From: Phenylobacterium sp.
GTDB lineage: Bacteria; Pseudomonadota; Alphaproteobacteria; Caulobacterales; Caulobacteraceae
Direction of reading: 5' to 3'
Assembly (NCBI RefSeq): GCF_013822795.1
Contig: NZ_PNLB01000007.1
Coordinates: 124,001-188,000 of the forward strand
Length of the DNA: 64,000 nt
The notes below the pieces were generated by a model. The model searched no databases. It saw nothing but the letters and a program-made list of their open reading frames with translations, and had not been told where the DNA came from. Within the stretch, counting starts at the first letter, position 1, and every line of letters begins with the position of its first letter. Positions 14,202 to 23,308 of the stretch are shown here, piece by piece. A program made the translations under genes and the position numbers.

Positions 14202-15689
14202 ATGGCCGCGCCGCGGTCCTGGATCCGCACGATCGCGACGTCATCGGCGGCCTGGGCCGTCCTCGCCCACGCGGCCGCGGCCCAGGACGGCGCAGCGCTA
14301 AGCTTCACCGCAGCCCAGGAGCAGCTGCTCAATCGCTCTGACAACCTCGCGGCGGCGCGGGCCGGCCTGCGCGCCAGCCAGGACCAGGCCGACGCCGTCC
14401 GGATGCTGGGGACCCCGTCGATTTTCCTCGACGCCCAACTGCTGCGCTACCAGAAGACCATCGACATCCCCCTCGACCCGGCCAAAGAGCTGGTGCAGTC
14501 GTCAGTCGACGGCTTCCTGGCGTCCTTGCCGGCGCTGTTGCCAAACGTGCCCGGCGGGCTGCTCGACGCCATCTCGAACAATGTGAGCCAGGGGCTGTCA
14601 GGCGTGCTCAGCGGCGTTCCGGGCGCCGCGCGGCTCAGCACCGAGCAGATCCTGTTTCGCCCCACCGTCGCCGCCGTCGCGCCGATCTATACCGGCGGCC
14701 TGATCACCGCGACCAAGGCGGCGGCCAATGCCGGCGTGCGCCAGGCCGACGCCGAACTGGCGAGCGCCGCGGATCTGGCGGTCCTGCGGTTGGTCCAGGC
14801 CTACTTCGGGCAGCAGCTCGCACATCAGGTTTTGACCGTAAGCACCGACAATCGCGACGGTTTTGAGCGCCACTACCAAGACGCCCTGAAATTCGAGCGT
14901 GAAGGGTTCATCAGCAAGGCCCAGCGCCTGCAGGTCCAGGTGGCGCGCGATGCGGCGGTCCGCCAGTACGACCGCGCGGCGGCCGAGTACGAGACCTCCC
15001 GCTCGGTGCTGGCCAAGTTGCTGGACGAGCCGGGCGCCGTGACGCCGACCTCGCCGCTGTTCGTGGGAGCTGCGCCGCTGGAACCGGCGCAAATCTATGT
15101 CGCTGCGGCTTTGGCCGACCAGCCGGAGCTGCGCAAGCTCGACGCCCTGCGCGATCAGGCCGCCCAGGGCGTGAAGGTCGCGCAGGCCGCGCAACGCCCG
15201 AAGGTCTACGGCTTCGCCGAATACAACCTCAACCCTGAGGACGCGTTCCTGATCGAGCCGGACTGGATCTTCGGGGTCGGGGTTCACTACACGCTGCTGT
15301 CCGGCATGAACCGCGGCAAGGCGGTCAGCGCCGCCCGCCAGAAGGAGTTGCAGGCCGGCCACGCCGTGCAGGCCGCGCGCGATGCGCTTGAGACCGCCAC
15401 TCTGCGCGCGCATCGGCAGGTCGAGACCGCCCGCCGCCAGCACGCGTCGCTGGCGATCAACATCGAAGCGGCGAACGAGAACATGCGGCTGCAGGACCTC
15501 GCCTTCCGCGAGGGCCAGGCCAACCCCGCCGAGGTGATCGACGCGCGGGTGGCGCTGAGCATCGCCCAGACCCAGCGCGCGGCGGCGGCCTACGAATACG
15601 ATCTGGCCCTGGCCGAACTGCTGATCGCGTCCGGCCGCATGCAGCAATACGGCGACTATGTCGCGCGATCGGAGAAGGCGACGCCATGA
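14202..15689 (+). CDS. TolC-family outer membrane efflux protein
   Basis: The protein has 495 residues. The start at 14202 gives a signal peptide (cleavage near AHAAAAQ) and has GGAGG five bases upstream. Long alpha-helical repeats follow, with the TolC pattern in two halves: FTAAQEQLLNRSDNLAAARAG and PVFDPTVAAV-like RPTVAAVAPIYTGGLI early on, then QPELRKLDALRDQAAQGVKVAQAAQRPKVYGF and EGQANPAEVIDARVAL later. It forms the outer membrane channel of an export complex. It overlaps the HlyD-type adaptor gene by 4 bp, and two ABC-2 permease genes follow in the same operon. Confidence 0.92.
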   Translation: MAAPRSWIRTIATSSAAWAVLAHAAAAQDGAALSFTAAQEQLLNRSDNLAAARAGLRASQDQADAVRMLGTPSIFLDAQLLRYQKTIDIPLDPAKELVQSSVDGFLASLPALLPNVPGGLLDAISNNVSQGLSGVLSGVPGAARLSTEQILFRPTVAAVAPIYTGGLITATKAAANAGVRQADAELASAADLAVLRLVQAYFGQQLAHQVLTVSTDNRDGFERHYQDALKFEREGFISKAQRLQVQVARDAAVRQYDRAAAEYETSRSVLAKLLDEPGAVTPTSPLFVGAAPLEPAQIYVAAALADQPELRKLDALRDQAAQGVKVAQAAQRPKVYGFAEYNLNPEDAFLIEPDWIFGVGVHYTLLSGMNRGKAVSAARQKELQAGHAVQAARDALETATLRAHRQVETARRQHASLAINIEAANENMRLQDLAFREGQANPAEVIDARVALSIAQTQRAAAAYEYDLALAELLIASGRMQQYGDYVARSEKATP

Positions 15690-16681
15690 CCGACGCAAGA
15701 TCTCGCCGCAATTCATTGATCTGGCTGGCGATCGCCGCTGTCGTTGCGGTGATCGCGGTCGGGCTCTGGCTCGCCTACCGGCCCGCACCCGACCAGCTCC
15801 AGGGCATGGTCGACACCGACGAGATCACCATCGCCACCAAGGCGCCGCTGTCTCGCGTCGAAAAGCTGCTGGTCTCACCGGGGCAGAGCGTGCGCGCCGG
15901 CCAGGAGCTGGCGATCCTCTCCAGCCCGGAGATCGACGCCAAGGCTGCGCAGGCCGCGGGGCTGCTCACCACCGCCGAGGCGCTGCAGTCGCGCACCGAC
16001 AAGGGCCTGCGCGACGAGGACGTGACCAGCCTGCGCGCGGCCTGGCAGAGCGCCCAGGCCGCTGCGACCTTGGCCCAGAAGACCTTCACCCGCACCGACA
16101 ACCTGCACCGCGAGGGGGTGATCTCGACCCAGCGCCGCGACGAGGCGCTGGCCGCTCGCGACGCCAGCGCCAAGCAGGCTGAACTGGCGCGCTCGCAGTA
16201 TCAGAAGGCGCTGAACGGCGCGACGGCCGAGGAAAAGGCGGCCGCCGACGCCCAGGTCCAGATCGCCAAGGCCGGCGTCGCAGAGACCGTCTCGTTGCGC
16301 AACGAGACGCGGCTGACCGCGCCGCGCCCCGGCGAGATCTCCAAGCGGATGGTCAACGGCGGCGAGATCGTGCCCCTCGCCTTCCCGATCTTCACGCTGG
16401 TCGACCTCGGCGACCTCTGGGTGAGCGTCAACGTCCGCGAGGACCAGTTCCACAGCCTCAAGACCGGCCAGGTCCTAAGCGGCTCGGTGCCCGCTCTGCA
16501 GCGCAAGAACGCCCGCTTCAAGGTCGATTACATCAGTCCGCAAGGCGACTTCGCCACCTGGCGCGCCACCCGCCAATCGCGCGGCTACGACGTCCGCTCC
16601 TTCGAGGTGCGGCTGCGTCCGGTCGAGCGGCTGGACGGCCTGCGCCCCGGAATGAGCGTGCTGTTCGACTGGCCGCAGTAG
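15686..16681 (+). CDS. HlyD-family membrane fusion (adaptor) protein
   Basis: This 331-residue adaptor has an N-terminal membrane anchor (about residues 11-30), a first lipoyl half (VEKLLVSPGQSVRAGQELAILSS), a coiled-coil hairpin at about residues 75-190, the second lipoyl half (TAPRPGEISKRMVNGGEIV) and a beta-barrel domain with VDLGDLWVSVNVREDQ. It ends with GLRPGMSVLFDW. It would join the inner membrane permeases to the TolC-like channel. Its start overlaps the tolC-like stop (ATGA), and the first permease starts 1 bp after its own stop. Confidence 0.92.
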   Translation: MTDARSRRNSLIWLAIAAVVAVIAVGLWLAYRPAPDQLQGMVDTDEITIATKAPLSRVEKLLVSPGQSVRAGQELAILSSPEIDAKAAQAAGLLTTAEALQSRTDKGLRDEDVTSLRAAWQSAQAAATLAQKTFTRTDNLHREGVISTQRRDEALAARDASAKQAELARSQYQKALNGATAEEKAAADAQVQIAKAGVAETVSLRNETRLTAPRPGEISKRMVNGGEIVPLAFPIFTLVDLGDLWVSVNVREDQFHSLKTGQVLSGSVPALQRKNARFKVDYISPQGDFATWRATRQSRGYDVRSFEVRLRPVERLDGLRPGMSVLFDWPQ

Positions 16682-16682
16682 C

Positions 16683-17828
16683 GTGGCCTTCGCCGCCGCC
16701 TTCCGCCGCGAACTGGCCTGGCTGCGCGGCAGTCCGTGGGATCTCGGCCTGATGACCATCGGCCCGCTCGCCACCCTCGTCGTGCTCGGTTGGATGTTCG
16801 TCGCCAGCGTGGCCCTTCAGTTGCCCGTCGCCTATGTCGACCAGGATCACTCGACGGTCAGCCGGCAGCTGCTGCGCAACCTGGAGGCCTCGCCCCGCGT
16901 CGAGGTCGCAGCCCGCCCCGACAGCCTCGCGGCGGCTTGGCCGCTGATCCGCTCGGGCGAGGTCTGGGCGATCGTCTATGCGCCGGAGCACACCGAGCGC
17001 GAGATCCTCGCCGGCCGCCGGGCTACGGTCTTCGTCTACGAGAACGCCGCGTTCTATTCGCTGGGCACGCTAGCCTCGCTGGGGGCCTCGGAAGCGATCG
17101 GCGGACTGACCGCCGACCTCGCCCCGGAGCTGGCCAAGACCCGCAACCTGCCGCTCGTCCGGCTCTCAGCCCCGCACATCCAGTCGACCGTCCTCTTCAA
17201 TCGCCAGCTCAGCTACGAGTGGTTCCTCGAGGCGCTGCTGCAGCCCGGGGTGCTGCACCTGATGATGAGCTGCGTGGTGGTGATGGCCGTCGGCCGCGAG
17301 CTGCGCGACGGTACGGCCAGGGAGTGGCTCGGTGACGCGCCTGTCTCGGCGCTGCTCGGCAAGCTCGGACCGTACGTCCTGGCCTTTACCGCCTGGAATC
17401 TGCTCGGCGTCGGCTGGCTGTGCGGGGTGCGCGGCTGGGGCGTCCACGGCGACATGGGCGTGCTGATCCTTGGCCAATTCCTGCTCTACGCCAGCTACGC
17501 GGCGCTCGCGGCGATGATCGTGCTGCTGGTCAGGAACATCGCCACCGCGCTGTCGGCGGTGGCCGTTTATGGCGGACCGGCGATCACCTTCTCGAACGCC
17601 ACCCTGCCGACCATCGACGCGCCGTTGTTCACCCAGATCTGGAGCCACGCGCTGCCGTTCACCGCCTACATCGAGCTGCAGATGCAGCAGATGTTCATGG
17701 GCTCGCCGGCCTCCGCATCGCTGCCGCCGCTGGTGGCTCTGGCGGCCTTCACCGTCGTGCCGTTCGCGATCGCCGTCCTGCTGGCGCGACGCTCCCTTTC
17801 GCCCCAGCCAGCGACGGCGGCGGCATGA
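16683..17828 (+). CDS. ABC-2 type transporter permease (first)
   Basis: The protein has 381 residues and a GTG start at 16683, 1 bp after the adaptor stop. One N-terminal helix (residues about 20-45) is followed by a large extracytoplasmic domain containing VAYVDQDHSTVSRQLLRNLE, the mark of YhiI/YhhJ and YbhS/R-type permeases. Five or so helices fill the C-terminal half from about residue 180. Such permeases normally need a separate ATPase, but none is encoded between 14,200 and 19,000. It overlaps the second permease by 4 bp. Drug or lipid export is likely. Confidence 0.9.
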   Translation: MAFAAAFRRELAWLRGSPWDLGLMTIGPLATLVVLGWMFVASVALQLPVAYVDQDHSTVSRQLLRNLEASPRVEVAARPDSLAAAWPLIRSGEVWAIVYAPEHTEREILAGRRATVFVYENAAFYSLGTLASLGASEAIGGLTADLAPELAKTRNLPLVRLSAPHIQSTVLFNRQLSYEWFLEALLQPGVLHLMMSCVVVMAVGRELRDGTAREWLGDAPVSALLGKLGPYVLAFTAWNLLGVGWLCGVRGWGVHGDMGVLILGQFLLYASYAALAAMIVLLVRNIATALSAVAVYGGPAITFSNATLPTIDAPLFTQIWSHALPFTAYIELQMQQMFMGSPASASLPPLVALAAFTVVPFAIAVLLARRSLSPQPATAAA

Positions 17829-18967
17829 GGTTCGCCGCCGCCTTCATCGCAACCTGGCGCGCGATCCTGACCCATCGCGCCGCCTTCGCGATCCTGATCC
17901 TGGCGACGGTCGCCTACGGCTTCTACTACCCCCTCGCCTACCAGCATCAGACCGCCACCCAGATGCCGCTGGCGGTCGTCGACCTGGACCACAGCGGCCT
18001 GAGCCGTCGGCTGATCGCCGACCTCGGCGCCACCGAAGGCGTCCGCCTGGCCCGCGTCACCGGCGACTTCGCCGAGGCCCGCGGCCTGCTTGAGCGGCGC
18101 AAGATCGACGGCATCGTGCTGATCCCCGCCGACCTTGAGCGCGGCGTGCTGACCGGAACCGCGTCAGGCGGGCTCGCAATCTACGTCAACGGCGCCTACC
18201 TGGTCCGCGCCAGCACCATCGGCTCGACCCTGAAGTCGGTGCTGTCCGGCGCCGTGGAGAGCGCGCTGCAGCCGGCCGCCCGCGCCATCGGTCTCCAGAC
18301 CCTGACGCCCATCGAGGTCGTCGTGCGGCCGATGTTCAACACCCGCGAGGGCTACGGCAGCTACGCCGTCTCCGGCGTCGCCATCCTCATCGTGCACCAG
18401 ACCTTGCTGTTCGGCGTGGTGATGCTGGCCGCCGACCGCCGCCAGGCCCTGCTCGGCCACGTTTCCACCCCGGGCTTCTTCGGCGTGCTGGCGGCGTTCG
18501 GGGTGCTGGGCCTCGCCAGCACGCTGTTCTATGTCGGCTTCGTCTTCTGGTTTCAGGACTATCCGCGCGGCGGCAATTTCGCCGGCATGCTGGCGGCGAC
18601 GGCGCTCTACGTGCCGGCCGTCGTGTTGATGGCGCTGCTGGTCGGCAGCTACTTCGACCGGCCTGAGCGCTCGACCCAGGTCCTGGTCTCGATCTCCGCG
18701 CCGCTGTTCTTCCTAAGCGGGCTTTCCTGGCCGCACAGCGCGATGCCCGGCCCCCTGGTCGCGCTCGCCTGGGCCGTTCCCTCGACGCCGGGAATCCTGG
18801 CGATGATCAAGCTGAACCAGATGGGCGCCCATCTGCGCGAAGTCACGCCGGAGCTGCTGGCCCTCGCAACGCAAGGTGCGGTCTACGGGGCGCTGGCCTA
18901 CCGGCGCTGGACGCGCCCCGGCCGGGCGTCAGCGACGGCCTCCGAGAACGGCGGCGTCACCCCTTAA
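17825..18967 (+). CDS. ABC-2 type transporter permease (second)
   Basis: This 380-residue permease is a paralogue of the preceding one. It has an N-terminal helix (about residues 18-35), the extracytoplasmic domain with LAVVDLDHSGLSRRLIADL, and C-terminal helices from about residue 180 to 365, including VSGVAILIVHQTLLFGVVML and SISAPLFFLSGLSWP. The two permeases probably form a heterodimer. It is the last gene of the TolC-HlyD-permease-permease operon. The following 104 bp to the flagellin gene contain no obvious terminator with a T run. Confidence 0.9.
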   Translation: MRFAAAFIATWRAILTHRAAFAILILATVAYGFYYPLAYQHQTATQMPLAVVDLDHSGLSRRLIADLGATEGVRLARVTGDFAEARGLLERRKIDGIVLIPADLERGVLTGTASGGLAIYVNGAYLVRASTIGSTLKSVLSGAVESALQPAARAIGLQTLTPIEVVVRPMFNTREGYGSYAVSGVAILIVHQTLLFGVVMLAADRRQALLGHVSTPGFFGVLAAFGVLGLASTLFYVGFVFWFQDYPRGGNFAGMLAATALYVPAVVLMALLVGSYFDRPERSTQVLVSISAPLFFLSGLSWPHSAMPGPLVALAWAVPSTPGILAMIKLNQMGAHLREVTPELLALATQGAVYGALAYRRWTRPGRASATASENGGVTP

Positions 18968-19071
18968 CCGCGTACGGTAATAAAATTGCAACGCTGCCGA
19001 GAGCAATCTGACTCTGGGGCAAAACGCCCTGCGGGCGCGGGCGCTCGCCCCCTTGGAACCGAGGCTTCGTC

Positions 19072-19899
19072 ATGCCGCTAAACAGCGTCAACACGAACAC
19101 CAGCGCGATGATTGCGCTGCAGAGCCTCAACGCCATCAGTTCGGAATACGCCCAGGTCCAGCGTCGCATCTCGACCGGCCTGAAGATCGCCAGCCCCAAG
19201 GACAACCCGGCCATCTGGGCGATCGCCCAGAACATGCGGGCCGAATCCAAGTCGCTCGACGCGGTCATGAGCTCATTGCAGCGCGGCCAGTCGATCGTCG
19301 ACACCGCGATGACCGCCGGCGAGACGATCTCCGACATCCTCTCGCAGATGAAGGAAAAGGCGCTCGCCGCCACCGAGGCCGGCCTCAGCACCGCCAGCCG
19401 CCAGGCGCTCAGCGACGAGTATGTCGCCCTGCGCCGGCAGATCGACCTGGTGGCCTCGAACGCCAGCTTCGACGGCGTGAACCTGATTTCGGCCGGCTCG
19501 ACCGGCAATATCCGGGCCCTGGCCAACACCAAGGCGACCGCCACGATCAATGTCGACCACGTCGACCTGTCCACCACCGGGGGCGCAATCTCCTCGACCC
19601 TGGCCGACCTGATGGGCGGCGTTTCGGCCGCCGACATCAAGGCGCTGGAAACTTCGTCGCAGAAGGTGTCGTCGGCGCTCTCGAAGCTCGGCGTGGGCGG
19701 CAAGGCGCTGGACCGCCATCTCGAAATGAGCGCCAAGCTGCAAGACAGCTACGACTCCGGCATCGGCAACCTCGTCGACGCCGACATGGCCAAGGAAAGC
19801 GCCCGGCTGACAGCGTTGGACGTCAAGATGCAGCTGGCGATCCAGGCGTTGCGGATCGCCAACCAGGCCCCGTCGCTGCTGCTCGCCCTCTTCCGCTAG
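19072..19899 (+). CDS. Flagellin
   Basis: This 275-residue flagellin begins [20 protein letters not shown] and has the conserved N-terminal D0/D1 helices ([27 protein letters not shown]) and the C-terminal D1/D0 helix ending SLLLALFR. The short central part, about 60 residues, is typical of the small alpha flagellins of Caulobacter and its relatives, which carry several copies in the genome. No flagellar regulator, flaF, flbT or second flagellin lies nearby, so this is an orphan copy. A ribosome site GAGG stands before the ATG. I could not find a clean sigma-54 promoter in the short upstream gap. Confidence 0.95.
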   Translation: MPLNSVNTNTSAMIALQSLNAISSEYAQVQRRISTGLKIASPKDNPAIWAIAQNMRAESKSLDAVMSSLQRGQSIVDTAMTAGETISDILSQMKEKALAATEAGLSTASRQALSDEYVALRRQIDLVASNASFDGVNLISAGSTGNIRALANTKATATINVDHVDLSTTGGAISSTLADLMGGVSAADIKALETSSQKVSSALSKLGVGGKALDRHLEMSAKLQDSYDSGIGNLVDADMAKESARLTALDVKMQLAIQALRIANQAPSLLLALFR

Positions 19900-19966
19900 A
19901 CGACGATTTCGCCCACGGCGCAGCCTGGCCTCTCGCAGCGGCCGGCAAAGCGACTATATCGCGCTG

Positions 19967-20980
19967 ATGGTTGATCTCTCGGTTCTCGATCTCTCGCCGA
20001 TCGTCGTAGGCGGCGACGCCGCCCAGTCGCTGCGCAACAGCCGCGACCTCGCCCAGAATGCCGAGCGCTTCGGCTACAAGCGCTTCTGGCTGGCCGAGCA
20101 CCACAACATGGCGGGCGTCGCCAGCGCAGCCACCTCGGTGGTCATCGGCTATGTCGCCGAGGGAACCTCTACGATCCGGGTCGGCGCCGGCGGCATCATG
20201 CTGCCCAATCACGCGCCGCTGGTGATCGCCGAGCAGTTCGGCACGCTCGCTTCGCTCTATCCCGGCCGCATCGACCTCGGCCTCGGCCGCGCGCCCGGCT
20301 CCGACCAGGCGACCGCCCGCGCCCTGCGCCGCACGCTGGCCGGAGACATCGACGACTTCCCGCGCGATGTCATCGAGCTGATGAACTACTTCGAGCCGGT
20401 CAAGCCCGGCCAGCTCATCCGCGCAGTGCCCGGCGCCGGTCTGGATGTGGAATTCTGGATGCTGGGCTCCAGCACCTACGGCGCACAGCTCGCCGCCGCG
20501 CTCGGGCTGCCCTACGCCTTCGCCTCGCATTTCGCGCCCGCCCAGCTGGAGCTGGCGCTGAACGTCTATCGCAGCCAGTTCCGGCCATCTGAGCACCTGG
20601 ACAAGCCGCACGTCATGTTGGGCGTGAACGTCACCGCCGCCGACACCGACGCCGAGGCCCAGCGGCTGTTCACCTCGCTCAAGCAGGCGTTCATCAACCT
20701 GGGCCAAGGCCGTCCCGGCCCGCTGCCGGCCCCGGTCGACGATCCAGACGGACGCCTCGACGAGATCGGCGGGGCGATGCTGCGGCAGAGCTTGAGCTGT
20801 TCGATTGTCGGCTCGCCCGAGCGCGTGCGTCAGGGCCTGGCCGACTTCGTGCGCCGCACCGGCGCCGACGAGCTGATGGTCACCGCCCAGGTCTACGATC
20901 ACGCAGCCCGGGTCAGGTCGTTCGAGATCGCCGCACAGGCGCGCGATGAACTCGCACGCCTGGCGGACGTATCTGCTTAG
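19967..20980 (+). CDS. LLM class flavin-dependent oxidoreductase
   Basis: The protein has 337 residues in the bacterial luciferase-like fold. Typical stretches are [19 protein letters not shown] (residues about 36-54), the [26 protein letters not shown] block, [14 protein letters not shown], and a C-terminal [15 protein letters not shown]. These resemble the YhbW-type group, which use FMN or F420-like cofactors with unknown substrates. The gene converges on a small YegP-like gene, with stop codons overlapping at 20977-20980. Nothing nearby indicates a pathway. Confidence 0.9.
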   Translation: MVDLSVLDLSPIVVGGDAAQSLRNSRDLAQNAERFGYKRFWLAEHHNMAGVASAATSVVIGYVAEGTSTIRVGAGGIMLPNHAPLVIAEQFGTLASLYPGRIDLGLGRAPGSDQATARALRRTLAGDIDDFPRDVIELMNYFEPVKPGQLIRAVPGAGLDVEFWMLGSSTYGAQLAAALGLPYAFASHFAPAQLELALNVYRSQFRPSEHLDKPHVMLGVNVTAADTDAEAQRLFTSLKQAFINLGQGRPGPLPAPVDDPDGRLDEIGGAMLRQSLSCSIVGSPERVRQGLADFVRRTGADELMVTAQVYDHAARVRSFEIAAQARDELARLADVSA

Positions 20981-21153
20981 GAGTTGTCTTCGACGGCCGC
21001 GTCCGGACCGTTCTTCTTGATGGAATCGATCGCGTTCTGGGCGCTCGCCTTCGACGAATAGCCTTCGGTCGAGAACATCGTTTCGCTGTTGTACTTGAAG
21101 CGAACCCGGAATTCTCCGGCCTTGTCCTTATAGATTTCGAACTTGTGCGCCAC
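20977..21153 (-). CDS. DUF1508 (YegP-like) small protein
   Basis: This 58-residue protein reads [10 protein letters not shown] then [30 protein letters not shown] and IKKNG. It is a single DUF1508/YegP repeat, with the typical F-R-x-R-F and GY-x-S-K-x-x-A-x-x-x-I pattern. The start codon is GTG at 21153, supported by GGAG seven bases upstream, and no ATG gives the domain intact. Its stop codon overlaps that of the convergent oxidoreductase gene. Function of the family is not established; it is common in alphaproteobacteria. Confidence 0.85.
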   Translation of the reverse strand: MAHKFEIYKDKAGEFRVRFKYNSETMFSTEGYSSKASAQNAIDSIKKNGPDAAVEDNS

Positions 21154-21346
21154 TGGTCGGCTCCGTTTGACGATTGAACATGCCCGTCCCCCGCCGGGCA
21201 GACTTGGGCGCCGCCCCCTTCAGGTCAAGCCTGATCCCGGGCCGCGCGCCACACTAAGGCCACGCTTGGATGATGGCTTTGCGACAGGCGGTCGTGCGCC
21301 CCATCTACTTAAACAGACTGCGTCGCCCTTTCGTTTGGAGCCAGTT

Positions 21347-21847
21347 ATGCGCGCCCTGCTTTTCACCGCCTTCGCCACCTTCGCACTCGTGGGTTCAGCC
21401 TTCGCCGAACCCATGCCGACCGTCGCCAGCGTGGAGGTCAAGCTCAGCCCCGAGCTGCAGAAGAAAGCCGCCGAGGAATACGGCGTCCGCGACGTCGAAC
21501 GCCTGGCCGTCGAACTGCGCAAGGATGTCGAACGCGAGATGCATCGCACCGGGGTTCTCGCCGGCGGCCGCCTGGAGCTGACCTTGGTCGACGCGCGCCC
21601 GAACCGCCCGACCTTCAAGCAGCTCGGCGACAGGCCGGGCCTGTCGATGGACAGCTTCGGCGTCGGCGGCGCCAAGATCGAGGGCCGCGCCATTTCGGTC
21701 GACGGCGAGGTCACCCCGGTCCGCTACGACTGGTACGAGACCGACATCCGCCAGTCGCGGCTGACCACCACCTGGTCGGACGCTGAGTATGCGTTCAACC
21801 GCTTCGCCTTCCAATTGGGCCGCGGCAATGTGTACGCACGTCGATAA
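21347..21847 (+). CDS. Exported protein of unknown function
   Basis: The protein has 166 residues. The start at 21347 gives a clean signal peptide (MRALLFTAFATFALVGSAFA) with GGAG upstream. The mature part has a charged helical region (VKLSPELQKKAAEEYGVRDVERLAVELRKDVERE), then RLELTLVDARPNRPTFKQL and SMDSFGVGGAKIEGRAISVDG. A basic end with TTTWSDAEYAFNRFAFQLGRG follows. I do not recognise a named domain. It stands alone between the divergent YegP-like gene and an MFS gene. A periplasmic location is the only firm inference. Confidence 0.75.
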   Translation: MRALLFTAFATFALVGSAFAEPMPTVASVEVKLSPELQKKAAEEYGVRDVERLAVELRKDVEREMHRTGVLAGGRLELTLVDARPNRPTFKQLGDRPGLSMDSFGVGGAKIEGRAISVDGEVTPVRYDWYETDIRQSRLTTTWSDAEYAFNRFAFQLGRGNVYARR

Positions 21848-21931
21848 CGTCGATAGGCCTTGCCACCCCCGGGGCTGAGGGTTCACATCGCGCCGCTCGC
21901 CGGACGCCCGTAGATCCGGAAGCGTTAGGGG

Positions 21932-23305
21932 ATGAGTGAGATGACCGCGCAGGCGGATCGGCGTTCCAACTGGACACTGGCGGCCCTCGCCGCCCCGTGT
22001 CTCCCTCTGGCGGGCCTCGGCCTGCCGCTCGTGGTCTATCTCCCCGAGTACTACGCGAACGAACTGGGCCTCAGCCTGGGCGCGGTCGGCATGGCGTTCA
22101 TGCTGGTTCGTCTGCTCGACATGGCGTTCGACCCCTATATCGGCGGGGTCATGGACGGCACGCGTTCGCGGTTCGGCCGGTTCAAGCTGTGGTTTGCGAT
22201 CAGCGCGCCGTTGCTGATGCTGGCCGCCTACATGCTGTTCATGGCCAAACCGGGCGTGTCCACGGCATACCTCTGGGTCTGGCTGCTGGTGGGTTATGCC
22301 GGCGTCTCGATCGCCGGCCTCTCGCAGCTGGCCTGGGCCGCGGTGCTGTCGCCCCAGTACGATCAACGCTCGCGGATCTATGCCTGGTGGCAGGCCGGCA
22401 ATGTCGTCGGCATGATCTTCGTGCTCACCCTCCCCGCCCTGCTACCCTTGCTGGGCGTTACAGGGCACCGCGCCGGCGTGCAGGCCATGGGCTGGTTCAT
22501 CGTCATCCTGCTGCCGATCACGGTGGCCCTGGCTGTTTGGCGCGTCCCCGAGCCGCAGGTCGTCTCCGAGGTCAAGAAATCGGGCTTCCGTGAGTACCTC
22601 GCGCTGTTCAAGCGCCCGAGCGTGGTTCGCATCCTGGTCGCCGACCTGCTGATCGGCACCGGCCCGGCGATCACCGGCGCCCTATTCTTCTTCTTCTTCG
22701 GCCGGGTGAAGGGGTTCAGCCACGCCGAGGCCAGCCTGCTGCTGCTGATCTACTTCATCGGCGGCCTGGTCGGCGCGCCGCTGTGGACCTGGCTCTCCTA
22801 CAAGATCTCCAAGCACCGGGCGCTCGCCGTGTCCGGCGTGGTCTATGCGGCGCTGACGCTCTGCTCGCTGATCATCCCGCAAGGCGCGATGGTCCCGGCC
22901 GCCGTGCTGATGTTCATGATCGGCGTGCCCTATGCAGCCGGCGCGTTCCTGCTGCGGGCGATGATGGCCGACATCGGCGATGAAGAGCGGCTGGCCAGCG
23001 GCGTCGACCGCACCGGACTGCTCTACGCCATCCTTTCGGGCACGGTGAAGGTCGGCTCGGCCGCCGCCGTCGGCATCAGCTTCCCGCTGCTGCAGGCCAT
23101 GGGCTTCGACCCCAAGGGCACGGGCGTCGACACCGGCCTGCAGGGGCTGGCCATCCTGTTCGCCGCGGTGCCGGCGGCCATGTCGATCGCCGCCAGCGTC
23201 ATCGTCTGGGGCTTCCCGCTGACCTCCGAGCGCCACGCCGAGATTCGCGCCGCCCTGGCGGCTCGCGATATGAAGGACTCCGAACTCGCCGAGGCCGCCG
23301 AATAA
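21932..23305 (+). CDS. MFS transporter, GPH (glycoside-pentoside-hexuronide) family
   Basis: This 457-residue transporter has about 12 membrane helices. Family marks are FMLVRLLDMAFDPYIGGVMDGTRSRFGRFK after helix 2, as in MelB-type symporters, and an MMADIGDEERLASGVDRTG segment in the second half. GPH proteins carry sugars or related compounds with sodium or protons. The gene ends 3 bp before mazG, so the two are probably co-transcribed, although no functional link is evident. No sugar catabolic genes lie nearby, so the substrate is open. Confidence 0.88.
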   Translation: MSEMTAQADRRSNWTLAALAAPCLPLAGLGLPLVVYLPEYYANELGLSLGAVGMAFMLVRLLDMAFDPYIGGVMDGTRSRFGRFKLWFAISAPLLMLAAYMLFMAKPGVSTAYLWVWLLVGYAGVSIAGLSQLAWAAVLSPQYDQRSRIYAWWQAGNVVGMIFVLTLPALLPLLGVTGHRAGVQAMGWFIVILLPITVALAVWRVPEPQVVSEVKKSGFREYLALFKRPSVVRILVADLLIGTGPAITGALFFFFFGRVKGFSHAEASLLLLIYFIGGLVGAPLWTWLSYKISKHRALAVSGVVYAALTLCSLIIPQGAMVPAAVLMFMIGVPYAAGAFLLRAMMADIGDEERLASGVDRTGLLYAILSGTVKVGSAAAVGISFPLLQAMGFDPKGTGVDTGLQGLAILFAAVPAAMSIAASVIVWGFPLTSERHAEIRAALAARDMKDSELAEAAE

Positions 23306-23308
23306 TCC

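Noticed and set aside
18968..19071. Sigma-54 promoter for the flagellin gene
   Set aside because: GG and GC dinucleotides occur, but no clear TGGCAC-N5-TTGC arrangement with the correct spacing was found.
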